A stretch of 64,000 bases of DNA from G965230065 sp965230065. GTDB taxonomy: Bacteria > Bacteroidota > Bacteroidia > Cytophagales > Cyclobacteriaceae. Both the position numbers and the translations under genes were made by a program. Shown here in pieces: positions 8,149-16,814 of this stretch (within the stretch, counting starts at the first letter, position 1; each line of letters begins with the position of its first letter). The stretch spans positions 5,084,001-5,148,000 of the forward strand of contig OZ245942.1 in the NCBI GenBank assembly GCA_965230065.1, in the 5' to 3' direction. Below the pieces are notes generated by a model. It was not told the DNA's origin. It searched no databases and was given only the letters and a program-made list of their open reading frames with translations.

Positions 8149-9069
8149 TTACAACACCAAAAACTGGCTTAAATAATTCCGGCTAAGGAGGATGGATGTT
8201 TTGATAGATTCCTCTGAATCTTCAAACGCTTTGTCTTCTACTTCAATACAGACCGGCCCTTTGTATTTGACGGTGGTTAGCGCAGAGAAGAAATCCCGCC
8301 AGCGTACATCGCCGAGTCCGGGCAGTTTGGGAGAATGGTATTCCAGTGGATTGGCCAGGATGCCTACCTTGTCCAGCTTGTCTTTGTACACTTTCACATC
8401 TTTTAAGTGTATATGATGAAGACGGTTTTTGAAGTCATAAATAGGTTGTACTTCGTCCATTTGCATGAATACCAGGTGTGAAGGGTCGTAATTCAACCCA
8501 AAGGCTTCGCTGGGAATAATCTCAAACATGCGCTCCCAAATAGCCGGAGAAAAGGCAAGGTTTTTACCGCCAGGCCACTCATCATTGGTGAAAAACATGG
8601 GGCAGTTTTCTATTCCGATTTTTACATTATTTTCTTCTGCTACCTTTACAATGCCCGGCCATACGTCTTTGAATAACTTAAAATTATCGTCAATGTTTTT
8701 TGTGTGGTCTCGCCCGATAAACGTATTTATTACAGGTATGCCCAACTTTGCGGCACCTTTTATTACTTTTTTGATGTGTTCAATTTCCTTTTCAGTTTTT
8801 TCCTTATCAGCAGCTAACGGATTGGGATAATAGCCCAACCCGGAAATGTAAACGCCTTTTTTGTCCAAATAACCATTGATGTGTTTCACCTGTGAATCAT
8901 CCAGTTCATCTACGTTCACGTGCGTAACGCCAGCGTACCTTCTTTCGGCCTTGCCCTTGGGCCAGCACATCATTTCTACACAGGAAAATTTATTTTCGGC
9001 GGCAAAATCTACCACCTCTTCAAAACTATTATCGGCCAGAATGGCACTTACAAATCCAAGTTGGTGCAT
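8149..9069 (-). CDS. Sugar phosphate isomerase/epimerase-like TIM-barrel protein
   Basis: A 306-residue xylose-isomerase-like TIM barrel. The start MHQLGFVSAILADNSFEEV, the ISGLGYYPNPLA segment, GIENCPMF (metal-ligand Glu), LNYDPSHLVF, HHIHLKDVK and the C-terminal CIEVEDKAF are the usual strand-end metal-binding positions of this family. Such proteins isomerise or epimerise keto-sugars or inositol derivatives. It is the last gene of the run headed by gntR, following the Gfo/Idh/MocA gene by about 110 bases. The substrate is unknown. Confidence 0.85.
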   Translation of the reverse strand: MHQLGFVSAILADNSFEEVVDFAAENKFSCVEMMCWPKGKAERRYAGVTHVNVDELDDSQVKHINGYLDKKGVYISGLGYYPNPLAADKEKTEKEIEHIKKVIKGAAKLGIPVINTFIGRDHTKNIDDNFKLFKDVWPGIVKVAEENNVKIGIENCPMFFTNDEWPGGKNLAFSPAIWERMFEIIPSEAFGLNYDPSHLVFMQMDEVQPIYDFKNRLHHIHLKDVKVYKDKLDKVGILANPLEYHSPKLPGLGDVRWRDFFSALTTVKYKGPVCIEVEDKAFEDSEESIKTSILLSRNYLSQFLVL

Positions 9070-9135
9070 GGGTTAAATCAATTTTCAATTAACAATTAGT
9101 AATTAACACTTATTCTGATTTTCAGTGATAGTAGA

Positions 9136-9152
9136 GCGGCTTGCCAAGCCGC
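9136..9152. repeat. Short palindrome between operon genes
   Basis: GCGGCTT and AAGCCGC arms with a 3-base loop, in the gap between isomerase and oxidoreductase. Small GC-rich palindromes of this kind occur at many gaps in this window. Confidence 0.45.
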
Positions 9153-9182
9153 CTTACAAAAAACATCAGAATATCATTTATT

Positions 9183-10328
9183 TTACACCTTTACCCAGGC
9201 TTGTTTTTTGTTGCTTTCTATGATTCTTTCACAGAGTACAAGTTCACGCAGGCCATCGGCAAAGGTGGGGTACACATCGGTTTCGTGTTTTCCGGCAGTG
9301 ATGGCCGCATACACTTCTTTGAACATTTGCTTGGAAGTATCCGGGAAACCTTCATTGTGCCCGCCGGGGAATGAAATCACAGATTGTGCCTCAGGGTAAA
9401 CCAATGCAGGGTCGCGGATGAGGGTCTCGTTGCGTCCGTCGCGCTTGCCTATCCAAATTTCGTTGGGCGACTCCGAGCACCACGCGATACTTTCATTGGC
9501 TCCGGCAATTTCTAAATTGATACGGTTTTTCCTTCCGGCAGATACCTGGCTAACGGTTACCACACCTTTGTTACCATTGCTAAACCGCAGCATCACGGTG
9601 GCATAATCTTCCGTATTGATAGGTACATCGGCATAGTCTTCCGGCTTTAGCATTTTTCCCGAATAAGTTTCCACAGGCTTCAGCGGCTTTTTCCGGGTTT
9701 TGTGTATGGTAGAAAACTCAGCCATTACTTCGGTAATTTCTAACCCGGTGATGTATTCCAGCAAATCCATCAGGTGCGAACCAATGTCGGCAATGGCTCT
9801 TGACTCACCAGACTGGTCGGGCTCCAGGCGCCAGTTGTAATCGGTATTGTGGAAAAGCCAGTCTTGCAGGTAAGTGCCAATCACCGAATAAATTTCACCC
9901 AGTTCACCTTTTTCACGCATCAGTTTCATCTGGCGCACCAGCGGATAGTAACGAATGTTAAAATGCACCACATTTACCAATCCGGTTTTTGCTGCCAATT
10001 CTACCAACTCTTCAGCTTCTTTGATGGTAATGGCCAGGGGTTTTTCACAAACCACATTTTTGCCGGCTTCCAGGGCAGCTTTTGCCATCTCGAAGTGCAA
10101 AAAGTTGGGTGTGCAAATATGTACACACTCTACGCCATCGTGTGCCAAAAGCTCTTCAAAACTTCCGTAGGCCGTTTCAATACCCAATTGAGCAGCTTTT
10201 TCTTTGGCCAAATCCAGGTTAATATCACTGAGGGCTACAACTTCAATATTAGGAAGGCGGCGAAGCGCTTCAATGTGGGCGGGGCCGATAAAGCCCAGTC
10301 CGGCTACGGCTACTTTTATTTTTTTCAT
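9183..10328 (-). CDS. Gfo/Idh/MocA family NAD(P)-dependent oxidoreductase
   Basis: A 381-residue two-domain dehydrogenase. The N-terminal Rossmann fold begins at the ATG at 10328 (MKKIKVAVAGLGFIGPAH), with GLGFIG as dinucleotide-binding motif and CEKPLA as the conserved Lys motif. The C-terminal GFO/IDH/MocA substrate domain follows, with GSHLMDLLEYITG carrying the usual active-site His. A 13-residue upstream extension in the same frame lacks domain character and was dropped. Members oxidise or epimerise sugars, inositols and amino sugars. Its place between a PfkB kinase and an isomerase supports a sugar-degradation role. Confidence 0.9.
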   Translation of the reverse strand: MKKIKVAVAGLGFIGPAHIEALRRLPNIEVVALSDINLDLAKEKAAQLGIETAYGSFEELLAHDGVECVHICTPNFLHFEMAKAALEAGKNVVCEKPLAITIKEAEELVELAAKTGLVNVVHFNIRYYPLVRQMKLMREKGELGEIYSVIGTYLQDWLFHNTDYNWRLEPDQSGESRAIADIGSHLMDLLEYITGLEITEVMAEFSTIHKTRKKPLKPVETYSGKMLKPEDYADVPINTEDYATVMLRFSNGNKGVVTVSQVSAGRKNRINLEIAGANESIAWCSESPNEIWIGKRDGRNETLIRDPALVYPEAQSVISFPGGHNEGFPDTSKQMFKEVYAAITAGKHETDVYPTFADGLRELVLCERIIESNKKQAWVKV

Positions 10329-10462
10329 GGTTTGCGATTTAGTTAAGGTTAATAGATTATCAGCCAAAAATAAGGCAGCTTTGTTGCTCCTGCAAATTAC
10401 TGAGAGATGAAAGAAATTCTAAAGTTACTACAAAAGATATCCAGGTCTTCAACGAGCCACGA

Positions 10463-10511
10463 GCCATTAGCTACAAGCTACAAGACTTTACTTTAGCTTG
10501 CAGCTAATGGC
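10463..10511. repeat. Long inverted repeat upstream of oxidoreductase gene
   Basis: The left arm GCCATTAGCTACAAGCT pairs with AGCTTGCAGCTAATGGC with one mismatch, around a loop of about 15 bases. It lies in the 220-base gap between the kinase and oxidoreductase genes and could attenuate or split the operon. No other gene is seen in that gap. Confidence 0.55.
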
Positions 10512-10548
10512 TTATAGTTTCAGTTATTTGTGAGGGTTAGAATATTAC

Positions 10549-11658
10549 TTATTCAGAGGTGAGCTGCCATTGCTTCAGGTAAACTATCAGTGCTTCCATA
10601 TCCGGACTGGCACCGTTCTGTACGTAAGCTCCGGAAGTAGCCATTCCCAAGACTGCTGAGGCTTCTAAACTCAGCCCCAGCAGTTGGCCGAAACAGAATC
10701 CTGCGTTTAAATTATCTCCGCCCCCTGTAGATATGCGTGGTTTTCTTACCAGCTTTCCTGGAACTTCTTGTATGCCTGATTTTGTCACAATTATTGAACA
10801 ATCCAGTGGATGAACCAGTAAATTGGTAATATGAAAGTGTTCAAAAATAACCTGGCAAATGGCCTTGAGGTTTTCTTCATTTGAGTTTCCTTCTATGGCG
10901 TGATACAATTTCCTGGCTTCATTTTCATTCAACCCCAATGTAACTTGTCCATAGGTCGAATACTCATTGATAACCTCCAGGGCGGCAGCAATTTCTTCTT
11001 TAGACTTTTTGGAAGGATCAGCCAGATCAAACAGAAAATGTCGGTTTTCTTTGGAAAGTGTGGGCAGTATTTCCGTTAAAATGCCATGCCATATTCCCGT
11101 AGCAAAAGGCAAATTGCACCAGTCAACCAACGCAACTATCTGGCTTTGGGCAACATAATTTGTTAATTTTTCTAACCCAATGGTTTTCTTTACAACTTCC
11201 CAGTTGAGTGGTTTAAAGGGAGAAACTTCTGAAAGAATCAGTTTGCCATCGTCAAATTCCAGGGCGTTGGTTTCTGCCGGAGGGCCTAAAGAAACCAGGG
11301 TGCTGTTATGATGGATTTGCCGAAAAACCGCTTCTGTTTCTGGAAAACCAAAATTGCCAATGCAGTAATTTTTAATCCCCAGGCAGCCCAGCGCATGTGC
11401 CATGATGGGCGCATTTCCCCCAAGTTTGGTTTCTTGTGTTACCAACTCTATTTGCGCGCTTTTTCCGGCAGCCTTTCCCGTATGCAGGGAAAAATCAGCT
11501 ATGGTTGAAAAATACTCATTTTCTTCACCCACCTGAGCTTTTACCACCCTTTGGATTTTATCTACATAGCCATCCAATCCTACAAGCATCTGGAATTGCT
11601 TGGTATCAGCCTTTTCAAGCTGCTCAATAATTTCGTTGATGATGGGTTTTATGTCCAT
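10549..11658 (-). CDS. PfkB-family carbohydrate kinase, divergent
   Basis: A 369-residue ribokinase-fold protein. GGNAPIMAHALGCLG near residue 95 matches the N-terminal PfkB substrate-lid region, and the C-terminal STGGGDNLNAGFCFG is a variant of the GAGDxFxAG motif that keeps the catalytic Asp. LNENEARKL also fits. The variant motifs mean phosphorylation of a sugar is likely, but the substrate (possibly a deoxysugar, given the adjacent deoC) is unproven. It lies 105 bases after deoC with a hairpin in between. Confidence 0.8.
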   Translation of the reverse strand: MDIKPIINEIIEQLEKADTKQFQMLVGLDGYVDKIQRVVKAQVGEENEYFSTIADFSLHTGKAAGKSAQIELVTQETKLGGNAPIMAHALGCLGIKNYCIGNFGFPETEAVFRQIHHNSTLVSLGPPAETNALEFDDGKLILSEVSPFKPLNWEVVKKTIGLEKLTNYVAQSQIVALVDWCNLPFATGIWHGILTEILPTLSKENRHFLFDLADPSKKSKEEIAAALEVINEYSTYGQVTLGLNENEARKLYHAIEGNSNEENLKAICQVIFEHFHITNLLVHPLDCSIIVTKSGIQEVPGKLVRKPRISTGGGDNLNAGFCFGQLLGLSLEASAVLGMATSGAYVQNGASPDMEALIVYLKQWQLTSE

Positions 11659-11722
11659 GGGTTTGGTTGCGTTTTGTTGTAGAAGGGGCTGACTTTTTAT
11701 TTAGTATGAAAGTTTGTAGGTA

Positions 11723-11759
11723 AGTAGGCAGTCTGCTTTGTTGACTGCCACTGCCTACT
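11723..11759. repeat. Inverted repeat between deoC and kinase genes
   Basis: Perfect 10-bp arms AGTAGGCAGT and ACTGCCTACT separated by 17 bases. It lies immediately downstream of deoC and upstream of the kinase, where it could reduce distal expression. Confidence 0.5.
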
Positions 11760-11763
11760 GCTG

Positions 11764-12525
11764 CTAATACCCAGGAGTATCATCCGCAGGAACTGGCTCA
11801 CTGCTTTCCGTTCCGTCGCCAAAGCGTTTTTTGGCATCTTCCAGCATGGCGATGGTGGCGGTGGCCCCTACCCGGGTTACGCCAAATGATTTTACTTTGA
11901 GGAGGTCGTCCAAAGTGCGTACGCCCCCGGCAGCTTTTACCTGTACTTCGGGAGCTGAGTGCTTCCGCATCAGTTGGAGGTCGGCATCGGTAGCGCCCTG
12001 GTACGAATATTTTCCGTCATCTCCTTTTACGAAACCGTACCCTGTAGAAGTTTTTACAAAATCTGCTTTCACCTTACTACAAATTTCGCAAAGCTTGATT
12101 TTGTATTTGTCGTCGGTTAAGTAATCATTTTCAAAAATCACCTTCAAAATAGCATTGTGCTGATGGACGGCCTTATTGACTGCGGCTATTTCTTTTTCTA
12201 CAAATTCCCAATCTTCGCCCAGTACTTTGCCAATATTTACCACCATGTCAATTTCGGTGGCACCGTCTTCACAGGCTTTGATGGCTTCGGCTACTTTTAT
12301 TTCAACCGTAGAGTTACCATGCGGAAAACCGATCACCGTGCCTACTTCCACATCAGATCCCTGCAATGCATCTACGGCGAGTTTGATGGCGTATGGCTTG
12401 ATGCATACTGAAGCTACGTTGTATCGTTTTGCTATTTCGCAGCCTTTCAACAAAGTTTCATCATCCATTGTGGGGTGCAGCAATGAATGGTCTATCATTT
12501 TGGCTAATTCTGTTACTTTATCCAT
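11764..12525 (-). CDS. deoC: Deoxyribose-phosphate aldolase
   Basis: A 253-residue class I aldolase that cleaves 2-deoxyribose 5-phosphate, or a related deoxy-sugar phosphate, to acetaldehyde and glyceraldehyde 3-phosphate. The Schiff-base Lys158 lies in FVKTSTGYG, Lys197 in VKAAGGVR, and Asp93 in TEIDMVVN, matching the catalytic set. The start MDKVTELAKMIDHSLLHPT is standard. The C-terminal acidic tail (SSEPVPADDTPGY) is an extension. It follows gntR by 36 bases and is probably co-transcribed. With a PfkB kinase beside it, a deoxysugar pathway is plausible. Confidence 0.93.
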   Translation of the reverse strand: MDKVTELAKMIDHSLLHPTMDDETLLKGCEIAKRYNVASVCIKPYAIKLAVDALQGSDVEVGTVIGFPHGNSTVEIKVAEAIKACEDGATEIDMVVNIGKVLGEDWEFVEKEIAAVNKAVHQHNAILKVIFENDYLTDDKYKIKLCEICSKVKADFVKTSTGYGFVKGDDGKYSYQGATDADLQLMRKHSAPEVQVKAAGGVRTLDDLLKVKSFGVTRVGATATIAMLEDAKKRFGDGTESSEPVPADDTPGY

Positions 12526-12561
12526 TTTGTAGATTTTATAATAATTGATAATTGATTCTTT

Positions 12562-13275
12562 TTATGAAAACACATTCCCGATAGCATACTTTTTAGTATT
12601 GCAATAAAGAGAGCTATACAAAAAGAAATCGGGCCTGTTGGTTTTGTACTTGCGGTAAATATGCAGTACAGGGGCGTTTTTCGGCAATTGTAAGTGGGCA
12701 GCCACCCTGGAATCTGGCAAAATTGCCCGTATGTCTTGTGCCACGCTGGTTACCTCAATATTATAATCATATTGCAGGGTTTTGAAAAGTGAGTTTTCTA
12801 CCAATGGAAGGTGTAATAACACAGGGGTAAGCACATTGGGTATGTACGTTTGCTCCAGCATCACCGGGTCATCATCTACTCTGCGCAGACGTTCCATACA
12901 AATGCTCCCGGCTTCTTTTTCTTTGTCTGAAAGCGGATAAAAAAAATCATCGGCCCACTCACCAGTAAAAAAAGGCTTGATGATTTCGGTACGTACGGCA
13001 TGTTCTGTGGCTCCTACCACTTCAGAAAATCCATGAAATGACAACAGCCCCAGGGTTTCACGCTGCGAACGCACAATACTTCCTTTTCCTTGCTGTTTTT
13101 TAATGAACCCTTCCTTTACCAGCTCTTCCAATGCCTGCCTTACGGTAGCGCGAGTTATTTTGTGCGCCTCACTGAGTTCATTTTCTGAAGGAAGCAGGTC
13201 GCCTTCCTGGAATATGCCTGCAAGAATTTGCTTTTTGAGCAGGTGTTGAAGTTTGCGGTATTGCGGCTGCTTCAT
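12562..13275 (-). CDS. GntR-family transcriptional regulator with UTRA domain (HutC subfamily)
   Basis: A 237-residue regulator. Residues about 4-70 form the winged helix-turn-helix (LLPSENELSEAHKITRATVRQAL, then GKGSIVRS). Residues about 90-230 form a UTRA effector-binding domain, with the MLEQTYIPN and ending YRKYKTNRPDFFLYSSLYCNT typical of it. It heads the minus-strand sugar operon and probably senses a pathway intermediate. A perfect 24-bp palindrome 48 bases upstream of its start, with a GTATATAC core, is a credible autoregulatory operator. Confidence 0.92.
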   Translation of the reverse strand: MKQPQYRKLQHLLKKQILAGIFQEGDLLPSENELSEAHKITRATVRQALEELVKEGFIKKQQGKGSIVRSQRETLGLLSFHGFSEVVGATEHAVRTEIIKPFFTGEWADDFFYPLSDKEKEAGSICMERLRRVDDDPVMLEQTYIPNVLTPVLLHLPLVENSLFKTLQYDYNIEVTSVAQDIRAILPDSRVAAHLQLPKNAPVLHIYRKYKTNRPDFFLYSSLYCNTKKYAIGNVFS

Positions 13276-13322
13276 TAAACAAGATTAAATAATATTATTA
13301 TACAGCAAATTTAAAAAAAAAT

Positions 13323-13346
13323 CCCAACTTGTATATACAAGTTGGG
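13323..13346. promoter_or_regulatory. Perfect palindrome: GntR/HutC-type operator candidate or minus-strand terminator
   Basis: Arms CCCAACTTGT and ACAAGTTGGG flank ATAT, giving a perfect 24-bp dyad whose centre CTTGTATATACAAG resembles known HutC-type operators. It lies upstream of gntR. On the minus strand it is followed by A and nine T residues, so the same DNA could also be an intrinsic terminator (10-bp stem, 4-base loop). Both readings fit; the operator reading is favoured because the nearest upstream gene on that strand ends about 310 bases away. The remainder of 13276-13654 is AT-rich with no supported gene. Confidence 0.6.
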
Positions 13347-13654
13347 TAAACTATTTTCTGAATCTCAAAAGAATCGATATTCAGTTGACAATCTTACTCA
13401 GGGTTATAAAAAAGCTCGAAAAAAGAGAATTAACTTTTCTAAATCCCTTTGATTTATTTGTTGATTTTACTTGTAAACCTAAAACTGCTTAACTTTCTTG
13501 AGTCTGTTACAATCCAAATAGCAAGGGATGCAAGAAGAAGGGGAAGGGCTATGTTAAAAAATAAGATTTCTAGTATTATGGTAATGTCAATCATGGTTTA
13601 TATGTATAGTTGGTATGTTAATCTGAATATATATCTACATGCTGCTTTTCTTTT

Positions 13655-13912
13655 TTAGCTCAGTAGCTTATCTGCTCCAATAGAGGCATTTCTGCGTACA
13701 ACTAATTTGGTGAGCCCTAAAATTACTCCGGTGGAGACCGTCCAGATAATAGCATCCTTCCAGGTTACTCCAAAATCATCAGGGTTTTTGGGAGGGGTTT
13801 GCTTGGTGGTAGCTTGCCATGTTTTTTCCAATACTTTTCGGGCTGCCAAAGCGGCAAGCACAGTCAATCCCTTCACTAAAATACCTTTGACTTCTGTTTT
13901 TGAGTTTTCCAT
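13655..13912 (-). CDS. DUF4235-like small membrane protein
   Basis: An 85-residue protein with two hydrophobic segments (ILVKGLTVLAALAARKVL and AIIWTVSTGVILGLTKLVV) separated by a polar, Pro-rich loop (KQTPPKNPDDFGVTWKD). The layout matches DUF4235 proteins, small membrane proteins of unknown function often found with stress genes. It stands alone on the minus strand, divergent from the YtxH-like gene. The 335-base gap 13913-14247 shows nothing else I can support. Confidence 0.65.
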   Translation of the reverse strand: MENSKTEVKGILVKGLTVLAALAARKVLEKTWQATTKQTPPKNPDDFGVTWKDAIIWTVSTGVILGLTKLVVRRNASIGADKLLS

Positions 13913-14247
13913 TTGTTGATTATGATATGAGTGTTAATAATAAGACATGTATGTGTTTAAGAATTCAAAAAACATGCATTCGTTAAAAATATACCTGATA
14001 CTACCAGAAAGGGTGGGGGAGGCGAAAAGGTAAAGGAAATTTTCTACACTACTGTGGAAAAGAATCCTCATAACTATTTGCCTGCAACTTTCTTTTGGGA
14101 TTGAACTAAGTCACAGGGTTTTGTATAAGTTTCTGTAAATCAATTGATTATAATCTTATAAGAATGATGGAAAGCATATTGGCATCAGATTCTCTTAGTA
14201 TACCATTGTAAATATAATTTTAGAATAAACTTAAAGATCAACTTACG

Positions 14248-14499
14248 ATGAGGTTAATTACAGGAATAGTTTTAGGAGCATTGACAGGAATTGCAGCCGG
14301 CGTGCTGATGGCACCTGATAATGGAAAGAAAACCCGCAATCGTCTTAAAAAAGATACGAAAAGAATGAAGAAGGATTTTGAAAAATCTTTGCAGCATAAC
14401 CTGAATGATTTTAAAAAAAACTTCAACGAAACACTCGATAGGGTAGCTGTTTCCAGCAAAAACTCTATTGACAAAGTGAAAGACACAGTAAAATCATAG
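14248..14499 (+). CDS. YtxH-like protein
   Basis: An 83-residue protein with an N-terminal glycine/alanine-rich membrane segment (LITGIVLGALTGIAAGVLMAPDNGKKTRNRL) and a long basic amphipathic helix. The LMAPxxGKxTR motif is characteristic of YtxH-domain proteins, general-stress-associated and of unknown mechanism. It is followed on the same strand by a coiled-coil lipoprotein gene after 57 bases. Function is not assigned. Confidence 0.75.
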   Translation: MRLITGIVLGALTGIAAGVLMAPDNGKKTRNRLKKDTKRMKKDFEKSLQHNLNDFKKNFNETLDRVAVSSKNSIDKVKDTVKS

Positions 14500-14556
14500 T
14501 TCAGGTTAAGATAATTTTTAAGAAAGTACACAATCAACCTTAAAACCAATACAGTT

Positions 14557-14952
14557 ATGAAAACGAAATATAGAAGAGGAATAATAGCCATTTGTAGTAT
14601 GTGCCTGAGTGTATTTTTATTCGCTCAGTGTAACACGCAAACAAACAGAGAAGATGTAGCAGACGAAACGGAAGAAGCCGTTGAAACAACTGCCGACTAC
14701 ATTGATCAAGAAAAGGAAGCTCTTTCTGAAAAGATTGAAAGTAAGATAGATGATCTTGAAGACAGGATGGAAGCTATTGACAATGAAGAAGTTGATGCTG
14801 AAATTGAAGAGAAAGTAGAAAATCTAAAGAATGAGCTTGCTAAAGTTAAAGAAGCAACCCAGGAAAACTGGGAAGAAGTGAAAGCTGAAACCAATAAAGC
14901 TTTTGAAAACATTGAAAGTGATATTGAAGAAATGATGAGCGATAATAGCTAA
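14557..14952 (+). CDS. Small acidic coiled-coil lipoprotein
   Basis: A 131-residue protein with a lipoprotein-type signal (CLSVFLFAQC, lipidated Cys24) followed by a highly charged heptad-like helix rich in Glu and Lys from about residue 40 to the end. It is probably anchored to the envelope as an extended coiled coil. No domain name is justified. It follows the YtxH-like gene and is succeeded by a hairpin, suggesting a two-gene stress/envelope unit. Confidence 0.7.
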   Translation: MKTKYRRGIIAICSMCLSVFLFAQCNTQTNREDVADETEEAVETTADYIDQEKEALSEKIESKIDDLEDRMEAIDNEEVDAEIEEKVENLKNELAKVKEATQENWEEVKAETNKAFENIESDIEEMMSDNS

Positions 14953-15003
14953 TCAACTCTTTATCATAACAACTTTTTTGAAGTGTGCATCAATTAGAGT
15001 ATG

Positions 15004-15021
15004 CCCATCCATTTGGATGGG
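15004..15021 (+). terminator. Stem-loop after the coiled-coil lipoprotein gene
   Basis: CCCATCC and GGATGGG form a perfect 7-bp stem with a 4-base loop, followed by TTTACTTATTTAT. It ends about 50 bases after the stop codon, a good position for an intrinsic terminator though the T-run is interrupted. Confidence 0.55.
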
Positions 15022-15072
15022 TTTACTTATTTATAGGCAACAAATTGGCTTTTCTGTATCTTTTTGCTATTT

Positions 15073-15996
15073 ATGAAAAAAACTTCCGTTCAAATGTCAG
15101 GCAATAATCGTTTCTTGTTTGTTGTCAATCCCATCTCAGGTGGTAGAAATAAAAATGATTTCATTGAGTTAATCAATACCGTTTGTAGTAATGATAAAGT
15201 TCAATACAAAGTTTACGAAACCTGTGGTGATAACGATACATCCAGAATAATTGAGCATATCAAATCTTACGCCCCGGATGTAGTGGTAGCCGCCGGTGGG
15301 GATGGAACTTGCAATTTGGTAGCCCAATGTTTGCGAGAGAGTGAATCTCCGGCCAAATTTGGCATCATACCCCTTGGCTCAGCCAATGGGCTGGCCAAAG
15401 AGTTGGGGATTTCTGAAGTTCCTGAAGAGGCGATACAAATTTTGTTTAAGGGTGGTGAAAAGCCTTTGGATGCTTTGCAGATTAACGAAGAATATTTGTG
15501 CCTGCACCTGAGTGATTTGGGGCTCAACGCCCGGCTTATAGAAGAGTTTGAAAAAAATGAGAGCGACAGCCGGGGCATGCTTGGCTATTTTAAACAGTTA
15601 TTGCATGAATTAGTCAACCTGGAACCTAAAACATTTCACATCCGCACTGCCGAAAAGCAATTTACGGTAAAAGGACACATGATTGCCATTGCCAATGCCA
15701 CCAAATATGGAACGGGTGCTATCCTCAACCCACGGGGGGATATTGGGGATGGAAAATTTGAGATATGCATCGTCAGGGAGTTTCCGGCGGTGGCCATTGT
15801 ACCCCTTACGATCAAATTTTTTAATGGCAATATTGAAGAATCTGAATTTGTAGAAATTTTTAGCTGCCAGGAAGTAGAAATTAGTAATGACGACAAAGTT
15901 ACCTTACAGGTTGACGGTGAAATCGTAGGCAACCCTTCCCGCGTCACCGCCAAAATTTATCCGGCTGCTTTTCGTGTGCTGGTGCCTGTCGAATAA
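15073..15996 (+). CDS. Diacylglycerol/sphingosine kinase-like lipid kinase (YegS/BmrU type)
   Basis: A 307-residue lipid kinase. VVNPISGGRNK near the N-terminus and AAGGDGTCNLVAQ at about residue 75 are the DAGK catalytic-domain nucleotide-binding motifs. FGIIPLGSANGLAKELGI is the second conserved segment, and the C-terminal half is the beta-sandwich ending LQVDGEIVGNP. It phosphorylates a lipid alcohol with ATP; the substrate is unknown. A TTG three codons upstream is possible, but the ATG at 15073 is preferred. Confidence 0.9.
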   Translation: MKKTSVQMSGNNRFLFVVNPISGGRNKNDFIELINTVCSNDKVQYKVYETCGDNDTSRIIEHIKSYAPDVVVAAGGDGTCNLVAQCLRESESPAKFGIIPLGSANGLAKELGISEVPEEAIQILFKGGEKPLDALQINEEYLCLHLSDLGLNARLIEEFEKNESDSRGMLGYFKQLLHELVNLEPKTFHIRTAEKQFTVKGHMIAIANATKYGTGAILNPRGDIGDGKFEICIVREFPAVAIVPLTIKFFNGNIEESEFVEIFSCQEVEISNDDKVTLQVDGEIVGNPSRVTAKIYPAAFRVLVPVE

Positions 15997-16019
15997 TATT
16001 GAGGATGGGGCTTCTTGAG

Positions 16020-16630
16020 TTAGAATCTATACGAGATGGATAACTGTGCCGAATTATTTGAAATGCCATAGCTAAAACCCGAAATATCTTCATGGGTTTC
16101 TTCCTGTCCATTGCCGAGAACGGTAGTTTCTTTTCCGAAAGTATAGGTGAAGTGAGGCAATACCTCAGCCCCAATTACAATCTTATCTTTGATTACATAG
16201 TTTAGCCCGAGCACCAGATTGAAACCTGGCCGATAGTAGGTTCGCTTGTAAACGAAACGGAGATATCATCAGAGTCTGAATTGTTCTCACGATCATTCTT
16301 GGAATGGTTTATTCCAAAGGCTAGGTCTGCTCCATACCTTATTTCTAAATGTTCTACAATCTCCTTTCTCAATTCTTGTCCAAATTGAACGTTAAATCCA
16401 ATATTCTTATGGATTAATTCTTCATCTCCCGAAATCTCTTTTAACTTGTTACCAGAAAGCAAAACGGTATTTATCCTCCACATAGAAGCTTTGGTTCCAG
16501 TTTTATAAGTAATCCCAAAATTATCGAGGTTACTAAAAGCAAGCCCGATTTCTTGCTGGGCGTTTTTTAACTGGGCCATGCCCGGCAGAGTTATACCTAA
16601 TAGCAGAAATATCAATAAATACCGATTCAT
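16020..16630 (-). pseudogene. Outer-membrane beta-barrel-type protein, frameshifted
   Basis: Read from an ATG at 16630, residues 1-19 are a Sec signal (IFLLLGITLPGMAQ), followed by alternating beta-strand-like sequence. That frame runs into a stop at 16202. The next frame takes over from about 16265 (FVYKRTYYRPGFNLVLGLNY) and runs to a stop at 16020, ending AQLSISYRF, a terminal aromatic typical of outer-membrane barrels. A single-base indel near 16255-16265 explains the break. Joined, the product would be about 200 residues. It is either a real frameshift or a sequencing error. No specific family is recognised. Confidence 0.7.
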
Positions 16631-16814
16631 ATGTGATTTTGTAGTTTAAAATGGATGCAACATGAAAAAAATAAGGGTAAAATGCTCAGATGAATGAATT
16701 AATTCATTGCGTGAAACATCTTAAAATATTCCTGCAATATATCTCTTCATGTTGAGTAACACAAAATCAATTGATTTTTTACTTATAAGTATATCATAAA
16801 ACTTATTACTTAAT

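Noticed and set aside
13449..13658. 69-residue frame in the gap before the DUF4235-like gene
   Set aside because: Low-complexity AT-rich sequence, hydrophobic by composition; runs up to the stop of the opposite gene with no recognisable start context.
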